Source: Desulforhopalus sp. IMCC35007
Lineage (GTDB): Bacteria > Desulfobacterota > Desulfobulbia > Desulfobulbales > Desulfocapsaceae
Length of the DNA stretch: 64,000 nt
Assembly (NCBI RefSeq): GCF_005116575.1
Contig: NZ_SWCN01000003.1
Coordinates: 248,001-312,000, forward strand
Direction: 5' to 3'
The position numbers and the translations under genes are program-made. Positions 44,473-54,477 of the stretch are shown here, in pieces; position 1 is the first letter of the stretch, and each line of letters begins with the position of its first letter. The notes under the pieces were generated by a model. It ran no database searches. It saw nothing but the letters and a program-made list of their open reading frames with translations, and was not told where the DNA came from.

Positions 44473-46230
44473 TTATTTTCCGGAAGCATCTTTGGCTACG
44501 CGAAAACTGGTGTCTGTATAATATTTAGAGGGATCTTTCATGACAATAACTGCATTACCGATCATGCTGGATACCGCCTGCCCCAAAATCGTAAAATCGC
44601 CGTCTTTGGATTTCCCCCACTCAGCTAACTGATTGATCCCCCGTATACCGAAATTTTCCGGAGGATAATTAATGACCGGAGTAGGCAGGGGTAATCGTTC
44701 CGTCGCCTCGCTCTTATTCGACGCCATAAGAGCAAACCATTCCCGGGCTTTAAGCAGTCGAAATCCAAAATAACGCGCATAAGCTTCTGCTCCATAACCG
44801 GACACCATCAACACGGCACATGAGGCATGCATCGGATGTTGAACGAGAAAAGTTTTTCCATCAAAGATGATTGGCCTATAGCCTCGTATTTTCTCGCTTA
44901 ATTTAACAATCAAATGACCGTCCAGCAGAACGTCATTGTCGTCATGGGTAATTTTTTCGATATTAACATTCAAAAAGTCAACAAACTGCTCGTTGGTTAT
45001 CGGGCTTTCCGAGAGATAAAAAGCCTCGAGAGCTATTTTTCTCTCGCCAAAAGGGTTCTCAGGACCCAGTGTCAGCTCCATTGCCGGCACCAGTCGCAGC
45101 ATCGAATCATCATCAGCATGAATTAACTGTTCCAAGCCTTTGGGCAACACACCATATTGGGTTTGATTACCGGCACTTCGCTGGATCTCTGTTTTTTGCT
45201 GTGGTTCGGGCACAGCACTAGACTTTGAATCGATATAAAATTTGTATGTCAATACACCAAGCGACAGAATCACACTCACCAAAAGTACCCATAGAGTTTG
45301 AGCGGGCCATTGAGGCCTTTTGTTTTCATTGACCGCTGGAGAGACATTGTAAGGACATTCACCTATATCTATAAGCCGCTCTCTCAATTCTCGAACGGTG
45401 CCTATACGTTCCAACGGATTCTCTGCGGTGGATGCCATGATGACATTATTGAGAGATTTGTAATATTCTGAAGATTCGGTATTACTTAATTGTACTTGTT
45501 TAAACGGAGTGATCTTTTCGGTGATTTTTCCTTCAACGGCCTCAAAAAGAATCCTGCCAATGGCAAAGATATCGGCAGACTCACGGGCCAAGCTGAAGTT
45601 GTTGTACTGTTCTGGAGCCATATACGCCAGGGTGCCGAATATTTCAACTATCGATCCGGTAACCGACGGAAAATCAAATCCCATAGAAAGACCAAAATCT
45701 GCTAACTTAGCAGAATTTTCTTTCATGAAAATATTCTCCGGTTTGATATCCCTGTGCACGATGCCGCTTTTATGAACCTTTTCCAATCCTTCCAGAATAG
45801 GGATCATGTATTTAGTGATCCACGATTTAATTTCCTCTTCAAATTCAAAGCCGCTCTCATCCATGGTATCGCGCAGGGTCCGCTCGGCCATAAGTTCCAT
45901 GACCAGGTAATCGACTGTGCAGTTTTGTCCCTCATATTCGAAGGTGTCCTGTTTGAATCCATAGATGCGGATGACGTTGGGATGATCAATCTGGGCAACA
46001 ATTCTGGCCTCTGCCTGGAAACGTTTGAGTGCTAGCTCATACTCAGAAGTTTCCATATTTTCTGCAACCCCTGAAGAGATAACCTTTATCGCCACCTTGA
46101 GATCAAGCGATGTATCATATGCCAGGTAAACAGCGCCCATTCCACCTCTTCCGATAAATCGAATGATCTGATAGTTTCCGCCCAGAACAGTACCGGGTGA
46201 CAGCAGCATGTGTGTTGTTATGTCATTCAT
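44473..46230 (-). CDS. Ser/Thr protein kinase with FGE-like C-terminal domain
   Basis: The N-terminal eukaryotic-type kinase is complete: GRGGMGAVY, VAIKVI, HRDIKPEN, ADFGLS and APEQYN. A membrane helix (TLWVLLVSVILSLGVLTYKF, about residue 310) follows. The periplasmic part resembles the formylglycine-generating-enzyme/sulfatase-modifying fold (LSESPITNEQFVDFLN ... FGFRLLKAREWFALM ... TSFRVAK), in many kinases a sensing domain. The start at 46230 has GAGG upstream. The PP2C gene 69 bp upstream is its likely counter-enzyme. Confidence 0.85.
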   Translation of the reverse strand: MNDITTHMLLSPGTVLGGNYQIIRFIGRGGMGAVYLAYDTSLDLKVAIKVISSGVAENMETSEYELALKRFQAEARIVAQIDHPNVIRIYGFKQDTFEYEGQNCTVDYLVMELMAERTLRDTMDESGFEFEEEIKSWITKYMIPILEGLEKVHKSGIVHRDIKPENIFMKENSAKLADFGLSMGFDFPSVTGSIVEIFGTLAYMAPEQYNNFSLARESADIFAIGRILFEAVEGKITEKITPFKQVQLSNTESSEYYKSLNNVIMASTAENPLERIGTVRELRERLIDIGECPYNVSPAVNENKRPQWPAQTLWVLLVSVILSLGVLTYKFYIDSKSSAVPEPQQKTEIQRSAGNQTQYGVLPKGLEQLIHADDDSMLRLVPAMELTLGPENPFGERKIALEAFYLSESPITNEQFVDFLNVNIEKITHDDNDVLLDGHLIVKLSEKIRGYRPIIFDGKTFLVQHPMHASCAVLMVSGYGAEAYARYFGFRLLKAREWFALMASNKSEATERLPLPTPVINYPPENFGIRGINQLAEWGKSKDGDFTILGQAVSSMIGNAVIVMKDPSKYYTDTSFRVAKDASGK

Positions 46231-46299
46231 GTTTTCATTCCTCACGTCGGCAATGCTGCCGGTACGCGCATCTTTTGGAGAGAAGACCTGCCAATTATT

Positions 46300-47034
46300 T
46301 CAAGTCGTATGGACAATAATGCACGTAATGTCGTCGTGTCCGCCATGAGCGATTGCGCTGGCTAACAATCGTTCTGCCGTTTCTTCGCAATCAGCCTCTG
46401 TTTGCATCATCTGCTCAATATCGTGAAACGAGACCGAATCATGCAACCCATCAGAAGAAAGGAGAAATCGATCGCCGGGGATGATATCCAGCGTCCGGCT
46501 GAAGACAACCTCCAGCGGCTCATCTGTACCCACCACATGCGTCAGCACATTCCGATGGGGGACGGTTGCTCCCATTTCTGCTGTCAATGCCCCTTTCTCC
46601 ACCATCTCCTGGACAAATGTATGATCAGTTGTCAGCAATTGAAGTTTTTCATCTCGCAAGCAATAAATCCGTGTATCACCGACATGGGCGACGACAGCCT
46701 GGTCACCGCCCAGGACCATCACTGAAAGTGTGGTTCCCATATGTAGACAGCCCGGGTTTTTCCGCATATTGCGTTTAATTTGCTCATCGATATCAAAAAA
46801 GATCTCTTTTAAAACTGTTTGTAGCCCCATCCTCGGATTCTCCGATAGCTTATCGAGGAACCCTGCCAGGGCCTCACAGGCAATCATACTGGCAACTTCG
46901 CCGCAAGGGTGTCCTCCCATCCCGTCAGCGACAGCAAAGAGCATACGATCACTACCCATGTCTACTCTATAACAATCTTCATTATTGCCACGCCTTGAAC
47001 CGATTGCACTTCGAACAGCGTATTGAATTTGCAT
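46300..47034 (-). CDS. PP2C-family protein phosphatase
   Basis: Motifs of metal-dependent PP2C are present: RRGNNEDCY, VADGMGGHPCGEVAS, VAHVGDTRIY, LSSDGLHDS and GGHDDITCIIV. The Asp residues bind Mn/Mg. It is cytoplasmic and probably dephosphorylates targets of the adjoining Ser/Thr kinase, as in PppA/PpkA or PrpC/PrkC pairs. The ribosome site is weak. Confidence 0.92.
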   Translation of the reverse strand: MQIQYAVRSAIGSRRGNNEDCYRVDMGSDRMLFAVADGMGGHPCGEVASMIACEALAGFLDKLSENPRMGLQTVLKEIFFDIDEQIKRNMRKNPGCLHMGTTLSVMVLGGDQAVVAHVGDTRIYCLRDEKLQLLTTDHTFVQEMVEKGALTAEMGATVPHRNVLTHVVGTDEPLEVVFSRTLDIIPGDRFLLSSDGLHDSVSFHDIEQMMQTEADCEETAERLLASAIAHGGHDDITCIIVHTT

Positions 47035-47352
47035 GAATTACTGCCTTTTTCAGATGATTAATTCTTTATAAAATTCCAATTGATTTCTTCAGCCTGCCAC
47101 CTTGTCATTCGATTGGTCATCTGGTTTTGCTGGAGTGTCAATCACGGTCGGCAAATCTTATCTTGTAAACTTAAGAAGCTAATTTTTTGAGCAACTGCGT
47201 AACGACAAACCCTCAAGAGACACGAAGATTCGGCGACAAGGGATCATTTGCCACCAGTCCGTTGCCAATGCCGTCGTTCAAAACATGATACGCAATATTT
47301 TAGATAGGCAGACTGCCTGTTGAAGAGAATCGAGAATCCGCTGTTAATGCGC
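47035..47352. other. Gene-free spacer
   Basis: It contains no recognisable gene, terminator or repeat. A short minus-strand frame overlapping the end of the lipoprotein gene is not credible. Confidence 0.4.
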
Positions 47353-47796
47353 TTATTTTTGGCTGCTGCGCGGTTGAGCAGAATAGTCGAAGGATATTCC
47401 CAGTGCATCGGGTGGTACTTTAAACGATGTCCGAAAAGCGCGATCATTTATCCGCGACCTGGAAACACGATATCCTGAATAATAGATTATCTTCTGTTGT
47501 ATTATTCCTCCACTACCATCCAAGAACAACAGACGAACAGTCAGTGAATCGGCGCTGTCGTAATAATTGACAACTCCGGACAGCTTCATATTCTCGCCAA
47601 CCAGGTTATAGCTATAATCAAGAGACAGTTTTCCCGATTCGAAATTGCCCCGGCTATCCCCCTTCACCTGAAATAGTATTTGTTTGTCAAGAGATACGAC
47701 TCGTCCCATATCAGCACAGCCCGAAAGACCAAGAGATATCAGGATGAGCACCGATAGAAGAAGTATTTTCGTATTTGACAGAATGGTATTTTTCAT
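47353..47796 (-). CDS. YcfL-like lipoprotein (DUF1425-type)
   Basis: The signal peptide ends in a lipobox LSGC at residues 24-27. A small beta-rich domain follows with VVNYYDSADSLTVRLLFLDG and VPPDALGISFDYSAQ, similar to DUF1425/YcfL. It is lipid-anchored in the periplasm; function unknown. GGGGAG precedes the ATG. It is transcribed toward the kinase/phosphatase pair. Confidence 0.65.
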   Translation of the reverse strand: MKNTILSNTKILLLSVLILISLGLSGCADMGRVVSLDKQILFQVKGDSRGNFESGKLSLDYSYNLVGENMKLSGVVNYYDSADSLTVRLLFLDGSGGIIQQKIIYYSGYRVSRSRINDRAFRTSFKVPPDALGISFDYSAQPRSSQK

Positions 47797-47995
47797 TAGC
47801 GACTCCCCTGAGAAGTGGTTTTAATTTCTATGGCTACGTCCTCTATAGCATGTAATTGCATATTGTATGCCAAGAATGGCGCCACCCGGTTGCGTGTGAA
47901 AATGTCATTACTTAAATGAGTTACGGTCTTAGCAGCTTGAACATGGTTATTTTTACTATCTAAAGAATAGACACTATTATCCGGTACCGCCCTTT

Positions 47996-48054
47996 AGCTA
48001 TACAGAATCTGTACAACCCGATACATCTTCCGGTTGTACAGATTCTGTATAGCT
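47996..48054. repeat. Perfect 23-bp inverted repeat, 13-nt loop, embedded palindromes
   Basis: AGCTATACAGAATCTGTACAACC (47996-48018, shown only as reference) and its exact complement at 48032-48054 enclose CGATACATCTTCC. Each arm also holds the 13-bp dyad TACAGA-N-TCTGTA. It lies between the lipoprotein gene and the 3' end of copA. No T-run follows. Confidence 0.75.
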
Positions 48055-48068
48055 GGAGGTGTTCTTTT

Positions 48069-48134
48069 ATGCAGGAAAACTTACTTAAACGAACTAATCG
48101 GAGAACTGGAGGTGATGGAACGGATCAGATGTAA
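48069..48134 (+). CDS. Possible 21-aa peptide after inverted repeat
   Basis: GGAGG precedes ATG by nine bases. The frame reads MQENLLKRTNRRTGGDGTDQM. A second GGAGGTG-ATG start sits near its end and opens a frame antisense to copA. It may be a real micro-gene, or chance. Confidence 0.25.
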   Translation: MQENLLKRTNRRTGGDGTDQM

Positions 48135-48152
48135 CCGACCAAAATGCTGCAG

Positions 48153-50336
48153 TTACTTTTCAGAAAAGGTCCTCAGACGCAACGCATTGACCAGAACCGA
48201 AACAGAGCTTAAACTCATGGCCGCTGCAGCAATCATCGGGCTGAGCATAATGCCTAAAGATGGATACAAAACGCCTGCCGCCACAGGAACTCCCAGAGCA
48301 TTGTAAATAAAAGCGAAGAAGAGATTCTGTTTGATGTTTGCCATAGTGGCCCTCGACAATTTTCTGGCCCTGATGATGCCGTTCAGATCACCTTTGACCA
48401 GGGTGACACCAGCGCTTTCCATTGCCACATCGGTACCGGTACCCATGGCAATACCGACCTCAGCCTGGGCAAGAGCAGGCGCGTCGTTAATGCCGTCGCC
48501 CGCCATCGCCACCATTTTCCCTTCACTCTGGTATCGCTTAATGACTGCGGCCTTTTCATCGGGAAGCACATCGGCGACAACTTCGTCAATACCAAGTTTT
48601 GCCGCCACTGCCTCTGCGGTCGCCCGGTTATCACCTGTCAGCATCACTATATTCAATCCCTCCTCATGCAGTTTTTTGATTGCCTGCAGGCTGGATTCTT
48701 TAATGGGATCAGACACGGCCAGGATGCCGGCCAGTTTTCCATGGGCAGATATAAACATGACGGTTTGCCCTTCTTTTCGCATTTCTTCCGCGCGGTCAGC
48801 CAGTTCATCGGTCTTTATACCTGCATCATCCATCAGTTTTAGATTTCCCAAAAACACGCGCTCACCGTCCACTGTTCCGGCAACACCTTTACCGGTTATA
48901 GAATCAAAGTCTTCTGGCGCTACGGGAGTTATTCCCCTCTCAGTCGCTCCTGCCACTATCGCTGCAGCCAGGGGATGTTCACTCGATTTCTCAAGGCTTG
49001 AGGCTAACCTAAGAAGCTTGTCTTCATCCATGCCTGTCGCCGGAAAAAAACCGGTAAGTTTTGGTTTTCCCAGAGTTAGGGTACCGGTCTTATCCACCAC
49101 CAGAGTGTCAATCTTGCGCATGGTTTCAATTGCCTCGGCATTTTTGAACAGCACCCCCATTGTTGCTCCTTTACCGGTTGCTACCATAATGGACACTGGT
49201 GTAGCCAGACCCAGAGCGCATGGGCAGGCAATAATTAAAACGGAGACTGCGGCAATAAGAGCGAAAGCAAGTTTTGGTTCAGGACCCCAAAAATACCAGG
49301 CGGCAAAGGCAAACACGGCAATAACCATAACCGCCGGGACAAAATAGCCAGCCACAAGGTCGGCCAGCCTCTGAATGGGAGCTCGACTGCGCTGGGCATC
49401 GGCTACCATTTTGACAATCTGGGCCAGCAAGGTATCACCACCAACTTTGTCGGCACGCATGGTAAATGATCCCGTGCCGTTCACAGTAGCCCCGACAACT
49501 TTGTCTCCGGTCTGTTTTTTTACCGGAACCGGCTCCCCGGAAATCATCGATTCATCAACCGAACTCGAACCATCCATAACCTCACCGTCGACTGGCACTT
49601 TTTCACCGGGCCTTACACGTAAGATGTCCCCTGGTTTAATGTCATCAAGAGGCACATCTTTGTCTGATCCATCGTCATCTATTAATCTGGCAGTTTTAGG
49701 TGCAAGTCCCAACAGTGCTTTGATAGCAGCACCCGTCTGGCTGCGCGCCTTCAATTCCAAGACCTGGCCAAGCAGGATTAAGGTGACAATAACGGCAGCC
49801 GCCTCAAAATAAACACCCACTGCGCCGCTATGTCCTCGCATTGTTGCCGGGAAAAGCATCGGAAAGAGTACGGCGACAAGGCTATAAATGTAAGCGACTG
49901 AAACCCCCAGGCCTATGAGGGTAAACATATTCAGGTTCTTATTAATAACTGATTGGATTGCTCGAACGTAAAATGGCCAGCCTGCCCAGAGAACAACAGG
50001 TGTTGCCAGGATGAACTCCAGCCAGCCAAGCGATGCTGGAGAAGCCAGGTTCTCTATGAGATGACCTCCAGGCAGCATGTCGCGCATGGCAATGATGACT
50101 ACAGGCACGGTGAGGATTACACCAAAAATAAAGCGTTTTTTCATATAATCGTATTCCGGGTTCTGCTCCTCTCCCTCCGATGCCATGTCTCGTGGTTCAA
50201 GCGCCATGCCGCATTTTGGACAGTTACCGGGGCCTTCCTGTTCTACCTCAGGATGCATGGGACATGTGAAGATGGTTTTTTCAGTTGCCACCCGGGGGAC
50301 AGGGTCACGATATTTTTCACTTTTGAGTTCTGACAT
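48153..50336 (-). CDS. copA: CopA-type Cu(I) P1B ATPase
   Basis: The N-terminus has a heavy-metal-binding module ([22 protein letters not shown]) instead of a ferredoxin-like MXCXXC domain. Core motifs are present: TGES-equivalent [17 protein letters not shown] (CPC copper site), [15 protein letters not shown] and AGDGINDAP. The last helices have [11 protein letters not shown] and MSLSSVSV, as in Cu(I) exporters. It pumps cytosolic Cu(I) to the periplasm where the RND sets take over. AGGAGGTGAGG precedes the ATG. Confidence 0.95.
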   Translation of the reverse strand: MSELKSEKYRDPVPRVATEKTIFTCPMHPEVEQEGPGNCPKCGMALEPRDMASEGEEQNPEYDYMKKRFIFGVILTVPVVIIAMRDMLPGGHLIENLASPASLGWLEFILATPVVLWAGWPFYVRAIQSVINKNLNMFTLIGLGVSVAYIYSLVAVLFPMLFPATMRGHSGAVGVYFEAAAVIVTLILLGQVLELKARSQTGAAIKALLGLAPKTARLIDDDGSDKDVPLDDIKPGDILRVRPGEKVPVDGEVMDGSSSVDESMISGEPVPVKKQTGDKVVGATVNGTGSFTMRADKVGGDTLLAQIVKMVADAQRSRAPIQRLADLVAGYFVPAVMVIAVFAFAAWYFWGPEPKLAFALIAAVSVLIIACPCALGLATPVSIMVATGKGATMGVLFKNAEAIETMRKIDTLVVDKTGTLTLGKPKLTGFFPATGMDEDKLLRLASSLEKSSEHPLAAAIVAGATERGITPVAPEDFDSITGKGVAGTVDGERVFLGNLKLMDDAGIKTDELADRAEEMRKEGQTVMFISAHGKLAGILAVSDPIKESSLQAIKKLHEEGLNIVMLTGDNRATAEAVAAKLGIDEVVADVLPDEKAAVIKRYQSEGKMVAMAGDGINDAPALAQAEVGIAMGTGTDVAMESAGVTLVKGDLNGIIRARKLSRATMANIKQNLFFAFIYNALGVPVAAGVLYPSLGIMLSPMIAAAAMSLSSVSVLVNALRLRTFSEK

Positions 50337-50642
50337 TACCTCACCTCCTCAGGGTATTTCCTGGTGTGTTTACCATGATTATCGCAGAATTCGTGCCAAT
50401 CCTAAAAATACTTAAGCTTACCTCTGACACATTGACTTCAAATGATACAACAGATCATTTTGCTGCAGGGTTGGCAAAAATGTACAAAGGCTTGTGTAAA
50501 AATTGGACATTCCGGCAAAGGTTTTCATGGATAATTGCCTCAGATCAAGACAGTCAGATAAAAATATTACGCACCGTAGATGAAGAGTTTTTACGACGCC
50601 ATCAAGGCTGGGTACAGTAAAGATTACTTCCAATAACCGGTA
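50337..50642. other. Spacer upstream of copA
   Basis: It must hold the copA promoter. No CueR-type dyad was found. An 84-codon plus-strand frame (from GTG at 50366) lacks a ribosome site and family resemblance. Confidence 0.35.
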
Positions 50643-51860
50643 TTACTCGGATACTTCTTTGACCTTGCTCCCCTTTCGTTTCCCTAACCAGCGAGCCAAC
50701 GGGTTTGCGGAAATTCCATGCAACATCAGGCTAAGAAATACAGTAAGTGTTACAATCATTGCTATAGAACGACCTCCGGGCACTCCCCTATTCAGCACAA
50801 TGACAGAAAAAACAATCGAGGCAAGGCCACGGGGGCCAAACCAACCAAGAAACAATTTCGAACGAATACTCTCTCCAGTACCTATAAGTGAGAGAAAGAT
50901 CGGGACCATTCGAATTACCGTAAGGCTTAATACTGCATATAATATCATCGACCATGTAAAATAAGGGATGCAATGACTAACAACAATAGCCCCAAAGAGC
51001 ATCCAGGTAACCAAGGCTAAGGTCTCACCTATTCCTTCCGCTGCAAAAATCATTTTGCGCGTGGCTTCTTTTGCTTTGTATCCAAAATACAGACCTCCGG
51101 AAAATGAAGCAATATACCCACTGCCATGAACACTCTGGGCGACAGAAAAGCAGGCAATGGCGAGTCCGACAACAGTAATTTGCAACCATACTTTATTTAC
51201 CCAACCCCTTATCAAGCACCATTTTACACCCCAGATTGCCAGGGATGAGAGACTAAGGCCGACAAGCAGCCCAAACCCAAGTTCTCTAAAAACTAATTTG
51301 AGAGCAGAAATTGCGCTACCGCCTGCAGCACCACTGCCGTTTGCCAAGGCGATAAAAACGAATAGAATAGGAACACAAAGGCCATCATTGAGCCCACTCT
51401 CAATATTCAATCCTTCCCGAATCCGAATGGGCACTGTTTTATTGCTGATAATTGCTTTACCAAGCGCTGCATCAGTTGCAGCAAGCATTGTGCCCAGAAT
51501 AGCCGCTTCAAAAATACTCAAAACATCAAAGATTATTGAAGCAAAAAGAGTACCAAGGAAAATAACACCAGGGAGGCCAAGCAACAACATTCGCACCGGA
51601 ATGCGGAATTGAGATCTCAATATTGAAAAATCAGTATTTGCTGCATCAATAAAGAGAACTAATGCGAGGGTCAGGTCGGCAAAAACCCTGAAATTGCTAC
51701 TTGAAACATCTCCATACAACCAGCCTAGACCAAGAGGTCCCATCAACAAACCGGTAGCCACAAAAACGATCGTACCGGATACAAATGTACGTTCCAGGCG
51801 ACCAGCCACCATGCTGTAAAAGAGTACAAACAGTGCGAGTATAGCCAGTTCATTATACAT
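50643..51860 (-). CDS. CPA1-family Na+(K+)/H+ antiporter
   Basis: About 12 membrane helices are present, with LVLFIDAANTDF, LNIESGLNDGLCVPILFVF (the ND ion-site motif) and GPRGLASIVFSVI, all typical of NhaP-like CPA1 exchangers. It swaps cations for protons across the inner membrane. The start at 51860 (MYNELAIL) follows GGAT; an upstream TTG is less likely. The C-terminus is Lys/Arg rich. It stands alone. Confidence 0.88.
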   Translation of the reverse strand: MYNELAILALFVLFYSMVAGRLERTFVSGTIVFVATGLLMGPLGLGWLYGDVSSSNFRVFADLTLALVLFIDAANTDFSILRSQFRIPVRMLLLGLPGVIFLGTLFASIIFDVLSIFEAAILGTMLAATDAALGKAIISNKTVPIRIREGLNIESGLNDGLCVPILFVFIALANGSGAAGGSAISALKLVFRELGFGLLVGLSLSSLAIWGVKWCLIRGWVNKVWLQITVVGLAIACFSVAQSVHGSGYIASFSGGLYFGYKAKEATRKMIFAAEGIGETLALVTWMLFGAIVVSHCIPYFTWSMILYAVLSLTVIRMVPIFLSLIGTGESIRSKLFLGWFGPRGLASIVFSVIVLNRGVPGGRSIAMIVTLTVFLSLMLHGISANPLARWLGKRKGSKVKEVSE

Positions 51861-52313
51861 ATCGAATTCATCCAGGATAATGTACAGAAGAACCAATCAC
51901 AAAATTGAATCGACCTGTCCAGTAGCTAGCTGTCCAAAACTACACGATAATCAGCAAATGTACTGCTTGCACGTTTCAAGAAGCATCAACAATTGACTGC
52001 AGGTCTGGTACCGGCTTTTTTCCGCAAAATTAAAACCTGCCCTGAACCTCGGCACCAAGGCTATATTCCGATTGCCATGTTGCGCCGAAAAGGCCAAACG
52101 TCTCGATGCGCGAAGAGCGTTTGATGACAAACAACCAGGAAAGGTGTAAGAATGAGACATCTTCCAGGAAGCACTACGGGAAAAGTGCCTAATTCCACCA
52201 CAGCCCAACCGACCAACCGACCACCCGACCAACCGAAACAGGAGAGAGATGTCTCAGAATTGTCAATTATAGAGCAATATGGCTTTGTCGCTTCAAAAGT
52301 GGAGGAAAAAGAG
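51861..52313. other. Spacer and leader of porin gene with 8-bp tandem repeats
   Basis: The frame upstream of the porin start is open but reads low-complexity Pro/Thr/Gln from the tandem repeats and lacks a signal. No other gene was found. Confidence 0.5.
52205..52236. repeat. Four tandem copies of CCAACCGA
   Basis: Copies 1, 2 and 4 are exact; copy 3 is CCACCCGA. It lies about 75 bp upstream of the porin start codon. Unit number could vary by slippage. Confidence 0.8.
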
Positions 52314-53588
52314 ATGACAAAATGTTCAATGAGAAATCTGTTTTTGACAGGTCTATCCCTCTTGATGACAGTGCTCCCTTGGGCGGCGATTGCCGAAGTC
52401 AGCCCTCCAGACAAACCTGACATCAATGCCCAGATTGAAGATCTCTTACAAGGCGACTGGGGACAGATCACGTTTAACCTGCGATACCGTTTTGAGCATG
52501 TAGAACAGGATGGGCTTAGAACAGCCAATGGTGACCCCATCAGGCTGCGTCTTGGCTACCTGACTCCCAGCTTCTCAGGCTTTCAGGCCTTTGCCGAGTT
52601 TGAGGGAAATACTTCTCTCCTTATTGACGACTTCAACAATACAGTAAACGGCAAGACAGAATATGCGGTGATTGCCGACCCCGATGAAGGAGAGCTCAAT
52701 CAAGCCTGGCTTTCCTTTGCAACCATCCCTGATACCTTACTCAAGGGTGGTCGCCAGAAAATTCTTTACGACAACCAGCGATTTATCGGGCCTGTCGGTT
52801 GGCGACAGATGGAGCAAACCTTTGATTCGATCTCTCTGCTTAATACATCCCTGAGTAACTTCTCTGCCAACATCGCCTACATATGGAACGTCCGCACTAT
52901 TGCCAGCAAAGATGTGAGAATGCAGTCACCTCTACTCAATTTAACATACGCTTTTCCGGATTTCGGCTCCCTTACCGGATACGGCTACTGGCTGGACTAT
53001 GACGATTCCAACAATTCCGGCCCTTTTCAATATGCATTTTCCACTCAGACCATCGGTCTGCGATTCGACGGATCAACTGGGGTAACAGAGAATCTCAAGT
53101 TGCTCTATACGGCAGAATATGCCAGCCAGGCAGATTACCAGGATAACCCCAGGGAATATACTGCCGATTATTATCACCTCAGCGTCGGTATCCTGGCACC
53201 ACAAAACGGTTCCTTGATAACAGACATGAGCGGAAAGATTGCCTATGAGGTCCTTGGTTCTGACAATGAGGTATCCTTTAAAACTCCATTGGGAACCAAC
53301 CACGGATTTAACGGCTGGGCTGACCAGTTCCTGACAGCACCGCCTGCAGGATTGCGTGATGTGTATGGGATCCTCAGTGGAACTTTTGCAGGAGTCAAGG
53401 TAGATCTGGTGTATCATGATTTCCAGGCTGATACAGGCGGAGACGATTATGGAACTGAGTTTAACGCCATGCTGACAAAAAAAATTGGCGAGCACTATAC
53501 CGTCCAGGCAGCCTATGCCAATTACAATGCCGATGAATTCAAAACCGACACCCAGAAATTCTGGCTCCAATTCACTGCAGCCTTCTAA
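52314..53588 (+). CDS. Alginate-export-like outer-membrane porin
   Basis: The signal peptide (MTKCSMRNLFLTGLSLLMTV ... AIA) is followed by alternating beta-strands: ITFNLRYRFEHVEQDG, GRQKILYDNQRFIGPVGWRQ and EQTFDSISL. The protein ends in aromatic F (FWLQFTAAF), as outer-membrane barrels do. The pattern fits alginate-export/DUF1302-type porins; the substrate is unknown. GGAGG lies eight bases before the ATG. Confidence 0.8.
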   Translation: MTKCSMRNLFLTGLSLLMTVLPWAAIAEVSPPDKPDINAQIEDLLQGDWGQITFNLRYRFEHVEQDGLRTANGDPIRLRLGYLTPSFSGFQAFAEFEGNTSLLIDDFNNTVNGKTEYAVIADPDEGELNQAWLSFATIPDTLLKGGRQKILYDNQRFIGPVGWRQMEQTFDSISLLNTSLSNFSANIAYIWNVRTIASKDVRMQSPLLNLTYAFPDFGSLTGYGYWLDYDDSNNSGPFQYAFSTQTIGLRFDGSTGVTENLKLLYTAEYASQADYQDNPREYTADYYHLSVGILAPQNGSLITDMSGKIAYEVLGSDNEVSFKTPLGTNHGFNGWADQFLTAPPAGLRDVYGILSGTFAGVKVDLVYHDFQADTGGDDYGTEFNAMLTKKIGEHYTVQAAYANYNADEFKTDTQKFWLQFTAAF

Positions 53589-53779
53589 TTCACTGCAAGG
53601 CATCACCCCGAACCGTTCAGGAACAGGTGATCGTATGTTCAGGATTGGCGGTGCAGAATTCCTGGGAAAACCAGGGGCCGAGCCATAACCATCGACGCCG
53701 GCTACACTGCCTTTCCTGAAAACCCTGCACCATTTTCATCAATTTTCGTCAGCGTAGATGCACTAGCCTTATGCATCCA

Positions 53780-54133
53780 TTAATCTCCATGGTATTGATG
53801 ATCTTCGCTGTAATGATACCCTTGAGGATTAACGCTCTGCTTGTAATTTTTTTTGTTATTATATTCATTGCCCCTATTCTGATCCTGGCTGTCTCTACGA
53901 TAAATGCCATTGTTGTCATTCACCTGGGAATTGTGGCCATTGCCATTATGCAAACTCCCATAATTCTCCCCGTAATGACCGCTATTGTCATCATTCATAT
54001 GGTCCGCACCAGAACCATATATTGGGCTATGATTGTTGTTCCCATTACTACCACTCATCATGGCGAAAGCGTTTGCACTAAAACCGATCGCCACAATTCC
54101 GATTACGCTTAACCACAATTTTTTCTTCATCAT
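53780..54133 (-). CDS. Small secreted Asn/His/Gly-rich protein
   Basis: After a signal peptide (MMKKKLWLSVIGIVAIGFS ... AFA) come about 95 residues of low complexity: GSNGNNNHSP, NDDNSGHYGENYGSLHNGNG and YHYSEDHQYH. About ten histidines and many Asn/Asp suggest metal binding or an unfolded surface peptide. CAAAGGAGGCAAGAC precedes the ATG. No family was recognised. Confidence 0.65.
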   Translation of the reverse strand: MMKKKLWLSVIGIVAIGFSANAFAMMSGSNGNNNHSPIYGSGADHMNDDNSGHYGENYGSLHNGNGHNSQVNDNNGIYRRDSQDQNRGNEYNNKKNYKQSVNPQGYHYSEDHQYHGD

Positions 54134-54477
54134 TGTCTTGCCTCCTTTGTTTGGTGTATTGAACCTCTGCTGCAAATTGTCCTCTGGTTTTAATAAGGTA
54201 GAGCAATTGCTGTTCCATTTTTTATTTGGTTAATTTTTTGCTGTGATTACCCTTCTGTGGATAAAGGTTTGTTATTTCAGGGCTCCAGGGGCGGGTAAAG
54301 TACTGTCTAAGATTGATACAGGTAATGGGGCAGCTTAGGAGGCGGTCTGTCGAAAAAATTGACAAGGTAAACGTCTGAAGGTTCGTGATGGACCCATGAA
54401 TTAGGAAAAATACAGAAGAATACATACTGTAGAGGTTCGGAGCAGCGTAACCACCGATCAAAGCGAGTAATAGGAAT
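54134..54477. other. Divergent promoter region
   Basis: It separates the small secreted protein (left) from the HD-GYP gene (right). No gene or clear promoter was identified. Confidence 0.4.

Noticed and set aside
50366-50620. 84-codon frame upstream of copA
   Set aside because: GTG start without ribosome site, no family, opposite another open frame of equal quality.
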